Below, piece by piece: positions 47,885-57,377 of a stretch of 64,000 nucleotides of DNA (the stretch's first letter is position 1; each line of letters begins with the position of its first letter). The translations under genes were made by a program, and so were the position numbers. Source of the stretch: Nitrospinota bacterium (GTDB lineage Bacteria > Nitrospinota_A > UBA7883 > JACRLM01); NCBI GenBank assembly GCA_016208975.1, contig JACQXA010000004.1, positions 248,001 to 312,000 of the forward strand. Direction: 5' to 3'. The notes below the pieces were generated by a model, which saw nothing but the letters and a program-made list of their open reading frames with translations, was not told the origin of the DNA and searched no databases.

Positions 47885-48526
47885 TCACCCCAAGGTAATG
47901 GTGGCCCTGCAGGAGCCAGCCCCTTCAGCCAAGGTTTCCTTAACCTCATAGACTGCGGCTGGGTTCAATTCGCTGACAAAACCCGCGAGCCATGCGTTGG
48001 TGAGACCGCACATGGCCTTCACATCCGCTCCAGTATAGCTCCAGTTCTGAATGTGGTTACAGCTGGAATGGCAATAACCCATAACGGTTTTGGATTCCTG
48101 CGTTGTTTCAGCTCCAGGGTCGCACGGCATCCCTTCCATGTGGTGGTCATTAACCTGCCGGTATATGTCTTCCAGTGTTTGCGGATTGCTCCCCGCTTTT
48201 GCAACGGCCCCGCGGGCGGTCTGCCTGCCATGCTCTTCGGCGACCTTTACCAATTGAGCGCCACCGTCCCCCGCCAGTTCCATAAGGCGCGCTTCCATTA
48301 TCTGGGCGCGGCCTATGAGCCCGTACAGGAACTGGTGGATGGAGTTGTCCCCCAAAATGTCAGCAAGGTTCCGGCCTTCCAGCCTTTGGCCATATTCTTC
48401 CACCACGGCGCCCACGCCGCCGTTCCCGCTTTTTTCCAAAGCCTCGGCCAGGGCGAACGCCCGCGATTCGAGGATCAATATCTTGTTAAACATCCATATG
48501 TGGATGGGGCCTAAAAATAAACTCAT
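47885..48526 (-). CDS. Hydrolase-like protein, possible L-2-amino-thiazoline-4-carboxylate hydrolase family
   Basis: A 213-residue soluble protein. The C-terminal half has conserved cysteines (CHSSCNHIQNW, MCGLTNAWLAGF) and the end TLAEGAGSCRATI, which resembles the ATC-hydrolase family. The N-terminal half is helical (RAFALAEALEKSGNGGVG). I am not sure of the family, and no thiazoline pathway genes are near. AGGAG five bases before the ATG fixes this start; a longer upstream frame is less likely. Confidence 0.5.
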   Translation of the reverse strand: MSLFLGPIHIWMFNKILILESRAFALAEALEKSGNGGVGAVVEEYGQRLEGRNLADILGDNSIHQFLYGLIGRAQIMEARLMELAGDGGAQLVKVAEEHGRQTARGAVAKAGSNPQTLEDIYRQVNDHHMEGMPCDPGAETTQESKTVMGYCHSSCNHIQNWSYTGADVKAMCGLTNAWLAGFVSELNPAAVYEVKETLAEGAGSCRATITLG

Positions 48527-48590
48527 ATCTACTCCTGAAATCTCCTCATTTTTTATAATACGCGGCGGGCCGGTGGCGATATAACTTTGG

Positions 48591-49172
48591 TCATACATAC
48601 TCCCCGCCATCTGTTTGGGCGGAGTTTAGCATTATCTGGATTATGCGGAGCGTCAAGCCCCATACTTCATGGCCATGGTAATGATATGCCGGGCGGGGAG
48701 CGCTTTCACCTCTCAGAATTTCCGTCCTCCGTTCCAGATTGGCAGGTTCCAGAAAATGGGAGACCGGCGCCCAGAAAAACTCCTCCACCTCCACCGGCGA
48801 CACTTTTATCTCTGGCGCCCCGTTTATAACGCCCACCACAGGCCACACCGCAAAACCGGTGCTGACTGTCTGCAACACCGGCAAGTGACCAGCGACGGTG
48901 ACCATGTTTCCGCCTATCCCGGTTTCCTCCTCGGTTTCCCGCAGGGCGGCGGTCAACACTGTTTCCCCCTTTTCAATCCTGCCGCCGGGAAACGAAATTT
49001 GCCCGGCGTGCAGAGGCAGTTTGGCCGAACGCCGTATGAAGCCGAGAACCGCCTGTCCTTTGTGGCTTGCGATGGGTATCAGCACCGCCGCCTTCACACG
49101 GGTAGTGCTCTTGCGTTGTGGCTCACCGAGAAGAGCCGGTTTTATAAGCTCTAAAACATCTTCAACCACCAT
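48591..49172 (-). CDS. NUDIX hydrolase, CoA pyrophosphatase-like
   Basis: A 193-residue NUDIX enzyme with the full box GRIEKGETVLTAALRETEEETGI and the preceding HAGQISFPGG, a mark of the CoA pyrophosphatase (NudL) subgroup. It would split CoA or similar nucleotides. The Met with AAAGG upstream was chosen as start; an ATG 12 codons earlier is also open. It precedes the ATC-like gene on the same strand. Confidence 0.85.
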   Translation of the reverse strand: MVVEDVLELIKPALLGEPQRKSTTRVKAAVLIPIASHKGQAVLGFIRRSAKLPLHAGQISFPGGRIEKGETVLTAALRETEEETGIGGNMVTVAGHLPVLQTVSTGFAVWPVVGVINGAPEIKVSPVEVEEFFWAPVSHFLEPANLERRTEILRGESAPRPAYHYHGHEVWGLTLRIIQIMLNSAQTDGGEYV

Positions 49173-49288
49173 GGCGCCGCGCCTTTCTCCAATATCATTG
49201 AAAAACATACCCCGGGGGCCAATAATTACAGTTTACAGCAGTAGCGCCAGTTAATAGCTTATATCCGGACAGAAAGGTTTCGCCTGGA

Positions 49289-50719
49289 ATGGACATTAAA
49301 ATAATCAACGGCGAGGTGGTGGACCCTGCGCAGGGTGAAAACCTTGTCTGGCGAGACATTTATATCCGCGATGGCATAATAGACAAATCCACCGGGCCGG
49401 ACTTCGTCACCATAAACGCCGAAGACTGTCTAATAATCCCCGCCGGGATAGACCCTCACACCCACCTTCTGGGGCCGCTGGCGGATTCGGCTTCGGAGCT
49501 TACATCTGAAAATCCCGAGGATATGCGTAAAGACGCTGGGCTGAATTATGCCCGCATGGGTTACGCTGGCGTTATAGACCCGGGCGTGCCCCCCGCTTCA
49601 GCCGTGGATGCCTGGCGTGAGGCGAAGGAAATACCGCTGGTGGACGTGGGGATGATAGCCATGGTCGTATCGTCCCCACCACTTATAAAAATGGCCGAGG
49701 GAAAAAACACGGCGGGTCTGCGCCGGTTCGTTGAGCAAACCATAAACGACACCGGAGCGCTGGGGATAAAACTGGTTAACCCCGGCGGGAAGTTTTTGGA
49801 CAGGCCTCTGGAGGCCGGGGCCGTTGAACGAAAACTGGATGGGTTCAACATCACCCCTTTGGAGCTTATCCGGCGCATGGCGGAAGCCGTGGCCGAATCT
49901 GGCGCGAAGGCTCCGTTACATCTGCATCTGAATGATCTGGGCGCGCCATGGAGCCATGAGGCCACCATAAAAACCATAGAAGTTTTAAAAGGCGTAAGGG
50001 CCCATATCGCTCACGCGCAGTTCCACAGTTATGGAGGAAGGAGCGGTTTTTCATCGGAAGCCCCGCTGGTGGCCCGGGCGGTTAATGAGAATCCAAACAT
50101 TACCATAGACGTGGGGCAGATTGTGTTCGGCAACACGGTGACGGCCACGGCGGATGAAACTTTTGGGCCGGATTTTGGGCGGCGTGGGGCCACCGGCTCC
50201 GTCATCACGGAACTGGCGGATGGCGCATGCCACTGCGCCCGCTATGAATATCGCCGCCAGTCCGCTGTGAACAGCGTCCAATGGGCCTGCGGGCTGGAGC
50301 TTTTCCTGCTGGTGGAAGACCCCATGCGGGTATTTCTTACTACCGACCATCCCAACGGCGGGCCTTTTACCGCGTACCCAAACATCATCGCCATGCTGAT
50401 GGGCGGGGATTTGAGGCGCAATGAGTTTTCCAGGTTACATGAAGACACCCAAAACCGCTCCACGCTCCATACAATAAACCGGGAATACACAGCGTATGAG
50501 GTAGCCTCCATCACCTCCGCAGGACCGGCGAAAACGCTGGGGCTTTTGGACAGGGGGAGCCTGACGCCGGGAGCTATCGCCGATATGGCGGTTTACAGGA
50601 AATCCGGCAAATCCAGCCACATGTTTTCATCACCTGGGGTAGTTATAAAGTCCGGCCGGGTGATTGCAAGGGATGGGGAGATTGTTAAAACTGGCGTTGG
50701 GGTGAGGGTAACAGGTTAA
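49289..50719 (+). CDS. Formylmethanofuran dehydrogenase subunit A-like amidohydrolase
   Basis: A 476-residue amidohydrolase closely patterned on FwdA/FhcA. Landmarks are HTH (His57, His59), GIKLVNPGG with the probable carboxylated Lys161, HLHLNDLGAPWSH, HIAHAQFHSYG, SVQWACGLELFLL and LTTDHPNGGPFTAYP. In the C1 pathway FwdA handles formyl-methanofuran; bacterial FhcA works in the H4MPT route. No other H4MPT genes lie in the window and the protein is shorter than most FwdA, so a different formyl-group substrate is possible. It is a single gene, convergent with the sensor kinase. Confidence 0.8.
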   Translation: MDIKIINGEVVDPAQGENLVWRDIYIRDGIIDKSTGPDFVTINAEDCLIIPAGIDPHTHLLGPLADSASELTSENPEDMRKDAGLNYARMGYAGVIDPGVPPASAVDAWREAKEIPLVDVGMIAMVVSSPPLIKMAEGKNTAGLRRFVEQTINDTGALGIKLVNPGGKFLDRPLEAGAVERKLDGFNITPLELIRRMAEAVAESGAKAPLHLHLNDLGAPWSHEATIKTIEVLKGVRAHIAHAQFHSYGGRSGFSSEAPLVARAVNENPNITIDVGQIVFGNTVTATADETFGPDFGRRGATGSVITELADGACHCARYEYRRQSAVNSVQWACGLELFLLVEDPMRVFLTTDHPNGGPFTAYPNIIAMLMGGDLRRNEFSRLHEDTQNRSTLHTINREYTAYEVASITSAGPAKTLGLLDRGSLTPGAIADMAVYRKSGKSSHMFSSPGVVIKSGRVIARDGEIVKTGVGVRVTG

Positions 50720-52245
50720 AACCCTAAAAACCGGCTTACCCTTGGCACAAGCTCGTTGGGGGCCACAGGTTTGGTTATAAAATCATTGGCTCCCAGGTTT
50801 AAGGCCTTGTGGCTGTCCTCCATGCCAACGCTGGACGTGGCCACTATCACGGGTATGTTTGCGGTCTTCTCAGAGTTTTTCAGGCTCTGTAAAAACTCGA
50901 AACCGTCCATCTCAGGCATGCGGCAGTCGGTAATTATAAGGTTCGGGGTGGTTTCCATTATCATCCGCAACGCCTCGTAACCGTTGCTGGCCTCCATGAA
51001 CTCCACCTTAAGGCTCTTTAATATATCCTTGTAGGATTCGCGGGCAATTTCCTGATCGTCCACCAGCATCACCAGCGCGCGGGTTTCGGGAAACTCCACA
51101 ATAACCGTGGAGCCCTCGTTTTGGGCGGACTCTATCTTAAGCGCTCCGCCGTGGGCCTCCACAATGTCCTTGCAGAACGACAGCCCCAGCCCCGTGCCTT
51201 TCTCCCCGGCGGTGCCGTTGGAAGAGGCAGTCTCCCCCTCGCCCATTATCAGGCTGATAGTGGCCTCGGTCATGCCGATGCCCTTGTCTTTCACGGCGAT
51301 TATGCGGCTCCCCCCGTCCGGAGAATATATTTTTATAAAGCAACCTTTGCCGCAAAACTTGATGGAGTTGCCCACAAGGTTGCGTATCACCTCGGCGAAC
51401 AGGTCGCCATCAATAAAAAGCTTCATGTTCTCCGGCAGGTCGTTTACCACCGCTATGCCCTTGGCGTCGGCCTCCATCAACACGCTTTTCACCACCCTCT
51501 CGCCAAGGGCGCGCATGTTGTGGTATTTGCGGTTGAGTTTTACGGCGCCGGACTTGAGCTTGCTGACGTTTAGAAGCTGGTTGATCATGGACAGCATGCT
51601 TTCGCAGATGAAGATGCCTCTTTGCATAATGTCCGCGCTGTCGCTGGCGGAAGCCTGGCCGCCGTCTATAATCCTCAAGCCTAACAACAGGTTGGAGATA
51701 GGCGAGCGCAGGTCATGCGACAGCAAGGTTATGAAGCGGTCTTTGAGCTTCGTGGCGGACTCCGCCGCTTCCTTGGCCTTCCGGAGTTCCTCCTCTTTCC
51801 TGATCATCTCGCTTATCTCCCGGCCAGTGCCCATAAAGCCGGTTATCTGGCCGTTATCGTCCTTGATGACCGAGCCGATGCAGTGGAAAGGAACCAGCGA
51901 GCCGTCGCCCTTTATGAAGCGGTAAACGTTGGAGTGGAAACCGTTCTCGAAGACTTTTTGCACGTCTTCCATCACTACCGGCCTGTCGTTCTCGCAAACG
52001 AAGTCAATACACGGACGCTCTTTCATAACGTCCGGGGATAGCCCGCAAAGCTCCTGCAGACGGCTGTTCCATCGCTGGAGTTTGCCCGTGAAATCTATGG
52101 TGTAAAAGATGTCAGGCGTGGTGTTTATAAAGCTTTCGTCTTCATTTATGATGCGCGAAAGCTTTGTATTGAGCGCCTCCAGCTCGCCTATGCGTTTCTT
52201 AAGCAAGGCGGAGTCTTCCCAATTTATATTGCTTTGAGCGGTCAT
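50716..52245 (-). CDS. PAS-histidine kinase-receiver hybrid protein
   Basis: A 509-residue cytoplasmic signalling protein with a short coiled coil (10-35), a PAS domain (about 40-150), HisKA (His177 in LLSHDLRSP), an ATPase domain (about 270-385: N293 region, G-rich loop GTGLGLSF) and a C-terminal receiver (DD396-397, phosphoacceptor Asp440). The hybrid form suggests a phosphorelay. No membrane span is present, so it probably senses an internal signal. The partner output regulator is not adjacent. It is divergent from ccmA. Confidence 0.93.
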   Translation of the reverse strand: MTAQSNINWEDSALLKKRIGELEALNTKLSRIINEDESFINTTPDIFYTIDFTGKLQRWNSRLQELCGLSPDVMKERPCIDFVCENDRPVVMEDVQKVFENGFHSNVYRFIKGDGSLVPFHCIGSVIKDDNGQITGFMGTGREISEMIRKEEELRKAKEAAESATKLKDRFITLLSHDLRSPISNLLLGLRIIDGGQASASDSADIMQRGIFICESMLSMINQLLNVSKLKSGAVKLNRKYHNMRALGERVVKSVLMEADAKGIAVVNDLPENMKLFIDGDLFAEVIRNLVGNSIKFCGKGCFIKIYSPDGGSRIIAVKDKGIGMTEATISLIMGEGETASSNGTAGEKGTGLGLSFCKDIVEAHGGALKIESAQNEGSTVIVEFPETRALVMLVDDQEIARESYKDILKSLKVEFMEASNGYEALRMIMETTPNLIITDCRMPEMDGFEFLQSLKNSEKTANIPVIVATSSVGMEDSHKALNLGANDFITKPVAPNELVPRVSRFLGF

Positions 52246-52374
52246 CCCTCTTTGACCCCAAAACTGTTAAACATGCAGTGAATCCGCATTATATCAAAGC
52301 GGTGTCAAGTTTTCCTGAAAATCGCGCCGCAACTCGCTGTTGACTAACCATTACCCGTTTACGACAATACACCG

Positions 52375-53109
52375 ATGCGAAACGACACCCCAAATCCTCT
52401 TATCACCCTGGAAGCTGTCACCAAACGGTTCGGCCGGGTTGCGGCCGTGGATGGTATGGGCCTTTCCATCGGCCAGGGGGAGTCGTTAACCATTTTCGGC
52501 CCCAACGGCGCGGGGAAAACCACATTGTTGCGAATCATTGGCGGCCTGGTAAAACCGACGGCTGGCGCCATATTCATCGGCGGGGATGACGTGACTGGCG
52601 GGCATCACGACGAGGTGCGAAAGCGCATAGGCTACATTTCGCATCAAAGCCTGGTTTACCCCGAGCTTACCGCCCGGGAGAACCTGACGTTCTACGCCAG
52701 CCTGTACGCCGTGGAGAATGGCGCGGAGCGCGTGGAAAGCCTGCTTTCAGAAGTGGGCCTGACAAGCCGGGCGGACGACACCGCCGGAGCGTTCAGCCGG
52801 GGGATGAAGCAGAGGCTTTCCATCGCCCGGGCGCTGGTGAACAACCCTGACATAATATTGCTGGACGAGCCTTTCACGGGGCTGGACCAGCACGCCGCCG
52901 AAATGCTCAAAAACCTGCTAAACCGGCTCCGGGGCGAGAAGCGCACCATAATAATGATCACCCACAACCTCAAGATGGGGCTGGAGATGGGCTCCCGCGT
53001 GGCCATACAGGCCGGGGGGAAGATAAGGTTCGACTCGCCGGTGGGCGGCATTGACCAGTCGAATTTCCACGACCTTTATGTGGAAACCGTGGGTAGCGCC
53101 CACTATTGA
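52375..53109 (+). CDS. ccmA: Heme exporter ATP-binding protein CcmA
   Basis: ABC ATPase of the system I cytochrome c maturation complex. The 244 residues carry Walker A GPNGAGKT, signature FSRGMKQRLSIARAL and Walker B IILLDEPFTGLD. With CcmB, CcmC and CcmD it releases heme-loaded CcmE at the inner membrane. It is first of a ccmA-ccmB-ccmD-ccmC run. ccmE-ccmI are not in the window. A di-heme peroxidase gene at 58.6 kb would need this system. Confidence 0.92.
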   Translation: MRNDTPNPLITLEAVTKRFGRVAAVDGMGLSIGQGESLTIFGPNGAGKTTLLRIIGGLVKPTAGAIFIGGDDVTGGHHDEVRKRIGYISHQSLVYPELTARENLTFYASLYAVENGAERVESLLSEVGLTSRADDTAGAFSRGMKQRLSIARALVNNPDIILLDEPFTGLDQHAAEMLKNLLNRLRGEKRTIIMITHNLKMGLEMGSRVAIQAGGKIRFDSPVGGIDQSNFHDLYVETVGSAHY

Positions 53110-53127
53110 GCGAAGAGAGGGCGTAAA

Positions 53128-53805
53128 ATGAGTTTCACCCACGGCGTATGGGCCATAATGGCCAAAGACCTGCGGATGGAGTTTCGCGGGAAAGAGATAC
53201 TTACCACCACCCTGACCTTCTCCCTGCTCACCATCCTCATGTTCAACTTCGCCATGGATTTGACCTCGCTGAACACCAAAGATCTTTCAGCGGGGGTGTT
53301 GTGGGTGGCGTTCCTGTTCTCCGCCTCCCTTTCCATGAACCGCTCGTTCCTATATGAAAAGGAGGAGGGTTGCCTTTCGGCGCTTATGCTGGCGCCCCTT
53401 TCCCGCTCGGCCATATATTTCGGCAAACTGCTGTCGAACCTCATAATCACGCTCCTTTCCATCGGGGTGATAATCCCTGTGTTCACGGTGTTGTACAACG
53501 TGAACGTGATGGAGAGGTTTTTCATGCAGTCCCTCACCTTCTTCATGGGCGCGCTGGGTTTTAACGCCGTGGGCACGCTTATCGCCGCCATGGCCGTGAA
53601 CCTGCGGGCGCGGGAGATGATGGGGCCGCTTTTGCTACTGCCGGTGGCGGCCCCCGCGCTCATCGCGGCGGTGAAGATATCCGGCGGGCTCATAACAGGC
53701 GCCCCGGCGGAGGATCTGGACGCCTGGTACAAGATACTGGCGGCTTTCGACGTGATATACTTGGTGGTGTCCTGGCTTACGTTCGAGCATATAATCGAAG
53801 AGTGA
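53128..53805 (+). CDS. ccmB: Heme exporter protein CcmB
   Basis: Inner-membrane protein of 225 residues with six hydrophobic spans and the early KDLRMEFRGKEIL and FTVLYNVNVME motifs. It is the membrane partner of CcmA. The ATG follows the ccmA stop by 18 bases. A strong hairpin-plus-T structure follows the stop. Confidence 0.92.
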   Translation: MSFTHGVWAIMAKDLRMEFRGKEILTTTLTFSLLTILMFNFAMDLTSLNTKDLSAGVLWVAFLFSASLSMNRSFLYEKEEGCLSALMLAPLSRSAIYFGKLLSNLIITLLSIGVIIPVFTVLYNVNVMERFFMQSLTFFMGALGFNAVGTLIAAMAVNLRAREMMGPLLLLPVAAPALIAAVKISGGLITGAPAEDLDAWYKILAAFDVIYLVVSWLTFEHIIEE

Positions 53806-53830
53806 CGCGGCCCCTACCAGGCCGCGTTTT
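53805..53830 (+). terminator. Intrinsic terminator or attenuator between ccmB and ccmD
   Basis: ACGCGGCC (53805-53812) pairs with GGCCGCGT (53820-53827) and a run of four T residues follows, with a further TTT after GG. It may reduce expression of the downstream genes. Confidence 0.6.
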
Positions 53831-53856
53831 GGTTTGACGGAGGTTTAAGAATAAAC

Positions 53857-53973
53857 GTGGACTACGTGATTTACGCTTACGCGCTCATCTGGCTGGTTTT
53901 CTTCGGCTATGTTTTCATGCTGGGCCGGAAGGTTTCCAAACTCGAAAAAGACCTGTCCGGCCTTAAAAAATGA
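53857..53973 (+). CDS. ccmD: CcmD-like small membrane protein
   Basis: A 38-residue protein encoded from GTG with one membrane span (YALIWLVFFGYVFMLG) and a basic, Lys-rich tail (RKVSKLEKDLSGLKK). Position, size and topology are those of CcmD, which stabilises the CcmA-CcmB-CcmC complex. The stop overlaps the ccmC start (ATGA). GGAGG lies about 13 bases before the GTG, longer than usual. It is too short for automatic gene calling. Confidence 0.7.
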   Translation: MDYVIYAYALIWLVFFGYVFMLGRKVSKLEKDLSGLKK

Positions 53974-54659
53974 ACGTTTTCCGCAAAAACCTGCCGCTTA
54001 TCGCCGACGTTCTGACCATCATCACCGGGGTTTTGATGGCGCTGTCGGTGTATCTTGTGTTTTTTCACGCCCCGCTGGAAGAAGTGATGGGCTGGCCGCA
54101 GAAAATTTTCTATTTCCACGTTCCCATAGCCATCTCCTGCTATTTCGGCTTCTTCTTCACGTTCATAGGCTCCATAGGCTACCTGTGGACGAAAGATTTC
54201 AAGTGGGACCGGCTGGCGGTTGCCGGAGCCGAGACGGGCATAGTGTTCACCATACTCATGCTGGGTACTGGCATGTTGTGGGCAAGGCCCATATGGGGCT
54301 CCTACTGGACGTGGGATCCGCGCCTGACCACTTCGCTTATCCTGCTGATTATCTTCGTGGGCTACCTGATATTGCGCTCCCGCGTGGAAGACGAAACCCT
54401 GCGCGCCAAATACGCCGCGGTTATGGGCATCGTGGGCTACGCGGACGTGCCGCTGGTGCATTACAGCGTGAAACTGTGGAGCCGTGGGATTCACCCGGTT
54501 ATCGAGCGTTCGGCCAACGACCCCGGCATGCACCCGGACATGTTCACCGCCTTCAAGGTGTGCATCGTGACTTTTATCCTTCTATTCGCGCTACTGCTCA
54601 TCCAGCGGGTCCGCCTGGGATATGTGAACAGCGAAATTGAGCGGCTCAAACACTCGTGA
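53970..54659 (+). CDS. ccmC: Heme exporter protein CcmC
   Basis: Inner-membrane protein of 229 residues with six spans and the tryptophan-rich WWD-type motif (WGSYWTWDPRLTTSLIL) near its middle, which binds heme and passes it to CcmE. The overlap with ccmD (ATGA) couples translation. era follows by 45 bases. Confidence 0.94.
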   Translation: MNVFRKNLPLIADVLTIITGVLMALSVYLVFFHAPLEEVMGWPQKIFYFHVPIAISCYFGFFFTFIGSIGYLWTKDFKWDRLAVAGAETGIVFTILMLGTGMLWARPIWGSYWTWDPRLTTSLILLIIFVGYLILRSRVEDETLRAKYAAVMGIVGYADVPLVHYSVKLWSRGIHPVIERSANDPGMHPDMFTAFKVCIVTFILLFALLLIQRVRLGYVNSEIERLKHS

Positions 54660-54704
54660 CCCGGAACAACCCTTGGACAAGGGGACAACGGCAGGAATTA
54701 TCAA

Positions 54705-55631
54705 ATGTCATCGGGTGATATAAAAGACGCGCTACCCGCAAATATCAAATCCGGCTTTGTGGCGCTGGCTGGCAGGCCCAACGTGGGTAAATCCACACTG
54801 TTAAACCTTCTTGTGGGGGAGAAGGTCTCCATCACCTCGCCCAGACCCCAAACCACCCGCAACCGGGTGATGGGCATTATGACCCGGTCTGGCATACAGG
54901 TGGTGTTCATGGACACGCCGGGGATAATGCGGGAACGCTCCCGCCTTAACAAGTTCATGATAAACCAGTCGCTAAAGGCGGGGATGGAATGTGACCTCCT
55001 GATTTTCATGACCGACGCGGAAAGACCAAATTATGATAGCGACCGGTACGCGCTGGAAAGATTGGGCGGGAAGAAGGTACCCCGCCTTTTGCTCATAAAC
55101 AAGATAGACGCTGTGAAAAAGCCGGAACTTCTGGCCCAGATAGCGGAGCTTATAAAAATAGCCCAGTTCGACGAGGTGTTCCCCATATCCGCCCGCACCG
55201 GCGAGGGGGTGGAGGCGATGGTCTCCAAGATGGTTGAATATCTCCCCGAGGGACCCCAGTTCTATCCGGCGGAAATGAAGACCGACCAGCCAGAGAGGTT
55301 CTACATAGGCGAGATTATCCGCGAAAAGGCTTTCAGGGCGTTGCAACAGGAGTTGCCCTATTCCACCGCCGTGGCCATTGAATTGGTGGAGGACCGGGAG
55401 AACGGCGCCACATACATCATGGGTAGCATTTTCGTGGAGCGGGATTCGCAAAAAGGCATCGTTATCGGCAAGGGAGGCTCCATGCTCAAAAAAATCGGGA
55501 CAATGGCGCGGGAAGAGCTGGAGTTCCGGTTTGGGGCGAAGGTCTTCCTGGAACTGCGGGTGAAGGTGAAAGAAAAGTGGACAGTTAATCCCGCTTCCTT
55601 AGGCGACCTTGGTTACGTGGATAAAGAATAA
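54705..55631 (+). CDS. era: GTPase Era
   Basis: Essential GTPase in 16S rRNA maturation and 30S assembly. The 308 residues show G1 GRPNVGKST (23-31), the switch region ITSPRPQTTRNRV, DTPG (G3), NKID (G4) and a C-terminal KH domain (GIVIGKGGSMLKKIG). AGGA precedes the ATG. recO follows by 21 bases, a common pairing. Confidence 0.97.
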   Translation: MSSGDIKDALPANIKSGFVALAGRPNVGKSTLLNLLVGEKVSITSPRPQTTRNRVMGIMTRSGIQVVFMDTPGIMRERSRLNKFMINQSLKAGMECDLLIFMTDAERPNYDSDRYALERLGGKKVPRLLLINKIDAVKKPELLAQIAELIKIAQFDEVFPISARTGEGVEAMVSKMVEYLPEGPQFYPAEMKTDQPERFYIGEIIREKAFRALQQELPYSTAVAIELVEDRENGATYIMGSIFVERDSQKGIVIGKGGSMLKKIGTMAREELEFRFGAKVFLELRVKVKEKWTVNPASLGDLGYVDKE

Positions 55632-55652
55632 CAACCCCCACAAGCCCGGATA

Positions 55653-56408
55653 ATGCCCCTTTACGAGTCCCCAGCCATAATCATAAGAGGCATCAGGCTC
55701 AACGAGTCCGACCGGATAATAACCCTCTTCACCAGAGACTACGGCAAAATAAAGGCCGTGGCCAAAGGGTGCCTTAAACCTAAAAGCAGGCTCATGGGAA
55801 GGCTGGAGCCGTTCCTGCACACCAGGGCCATCTTTTTCGGGAAGGAGAAGGCGGAACTTTTCTACCTTAACACCAGCGACATTATAGAGACTTTCACCGG
55901 CATGAGGGACGATTATGAAAAGCTCATGCGGGCGTTTGCGGCGGCGGAGCTTGTGGATGTTTGCCAAAAAGAAAAGGACGCCAACCGAGACGGGTTCAAC
56001 ATGCTCCTTGTCCTCCTTCGCAAGCTTTCCGCCAGCGCCATGCCTGCGGACAAGCTGGACATGCTGTTGCGTCTTTTCGAGTTTAAATATCTCTCGAGCA
56101 TCGGGTTCATGCCATCCATGGGAGCCTGCGCCGTTTGCGGTGGGGCTATCGCCGGGCCCCGATGCGGTTTCAACCCGTCCAGGGGAGCGGTGTGCGGTAG
56201 TTGTCTTCATAAGTCGGGGGCTCAAACTATCAACGCAAGCCCCGGCGCCATAAAATTGCTGGAGCGAAGCCTCTCCACCCCCATGGAACGGCTGGAACGG
56301 ATATCCTCCGGCACGTCTTTATTAAATGACGTGGAGCGGATGGTGCGCGCCATGATAGACACACACACCCGCAAAAGGATGAAATCGGAAAGGTTTCTTA
56401 AACTTTAA
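55653..56408 (+). CDS. recO: DNA repair protein RecO
   Basis: Acts with RecF and RecR to load RecA at gaps. The 251 residues begin with an OB fold (ESPAIIIRGIRLNESDRIITLFTRDYGKIKAVAKG) and include a zinc finger with CAVCGG and, further on, CGSC (about 153-190). The start is ATG. It lies directly after era. Confidence 0.93.
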   Translation: MPLYESPAIIIRGIRLNESDRIITLFTRDYGKIKAVAKGCLKPKSRLMGRLEPFLHTRAIFFGKEKAELFYLNTSDIIETFTGMRDDYEKLMRAFAAAELVDVCQKEKDANRDGFNMLLVLLRKLSASAMPADKLDMLLRLFEFKYLSSIGFMPSMGACAVCGGAIAGPRCGFNPSRGAVCGSCLHKSGAQTINASPGAIKLLERSLSTPMERLERISSGTSLLNDVERMVRAMIDTHTRKRMKSERFLKL

Positions 56409-56414
56409 AGAGGC

Positions 56415-57341
56415 CTATTTGTTGAAAGCGAACTGCCCGGCGGCTGAAAACACCTGGTCGGAATTGTTTACGCCAGTCACTTTATACCTGTAGGCCGACC
56501 CATTCAAAAGCGACAACGCGCTTACGGATATTTCCGGATTCCCGGTTTTCTGGCCGAAAACATCTTTGAGCCCGCGTGGGGTTATCTCCAGGAGCGTGAA
56601 GCCATACTCTTTAGCCCCATCCACGGCGTTCCACGAGAAATGGACATCTCCGCCAGATATTTTCATCCTAAGCCCCGCCGGGGTCTCGGCCACTTTGCCT
56701 CCCGCGTCCGGGAAACCGAATGAAGCGCCCGCCTGGTCCGGTTTCACATATATGGTGAAATTGGAGTCTGATTTTAGCGGGATAAGCTCCCCGCCGGTAA
56801 ACCACCCGTCCCCCAAGAACATGAAAAGCGCCAGAACCGCCGCGAAAGCATAAGCGGGAACAGGGGACTTCAAGGCATTGCCGAGAGCGACCATCAATTT
56901 CCGGCCAATCCCCATGCGCGTGGGCGCCGGGGCCGCGGCGTTTAAATATTTCTCCGGAGTGGCGGGCGTAACCAGCACGCCAGCGGCCATTTTGATCGCT
57001 GAACTGGTGAAATATGTGGCCCGTTCAAAACAGGCGTCGCACCAAGCCATGTGGGTAGCGTATTTTGCCCGTTCATCAGCTGGCAGACGGCCTCCAAGGT
57101 AATCCCCCATGGTCTCCATGGGCGGGCAATCCGCTGTGACGGGAAGCGGTTTCGGCGATTTCAAATCCGCATCCATGAGCCTTGCGCCCGCCGACCTCAA
57201 GGAATGGATAGACACAAGCCTGTCCCGGCATTCCGCGCACCCGGCAAGATGACCCGCCAGAGAAGCCTTGCCATCTTCGGGCAATGAAGGGTCAACGCAG
57301 GCTATAAGCTCTTCGAGCGTAAGATGTTTCAAATCCGCCAA
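56415..57341 (-). CDS. Membrane anti-sigma-like protein with two zinc-finger motifs
   Basis: A 308-residue protein with two zf-HC2-like HxxxCxxC motifs (HLAGCAECRDRL and HMAWCDACFERA), a single membrane span (about 165-182, VPAYAFAAVLALFMFLG), and a long periplasmic part with a fibronectin-like beta pattern. This layout is that of membrane anti-sigma factors. It lies directly after the split sigma-like genes on the same strand, with 36 bases between. It likely holds those factors until an envelope signal. Confidence 0.7.
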   Translation of the reverse strand: MADLKHLTLEELIACVDPSLPEDGKASLAGHLAGCAECRDRLVSIHSLRSAGARLMDADLKSPKPLPVTADCPPMETMGDYLGGRLPADERAKYATHMAWCDACFERATYFTSSAIKMAAGVLVTPATPEKYLNAAAPAPTRMGIGRKLMVALGNALKSPVPAYAFAAVLALFMFLGDGWFTGGELIPLKSDSNFTIYVKPDQAGASFGFPDAGGKVAETPAGLRMKISGGDVHFSWNAVDGAKEYGFTLLEITPRGLKDVFGQKTGNPEISVSALSLLNGSAYRYKVTGVNNSDQVFSAAGQFAFNK

Positions 57342-57377
57342 GCTCCATAATTAAATCCGCCAGCCCTCCGGCGGCTC

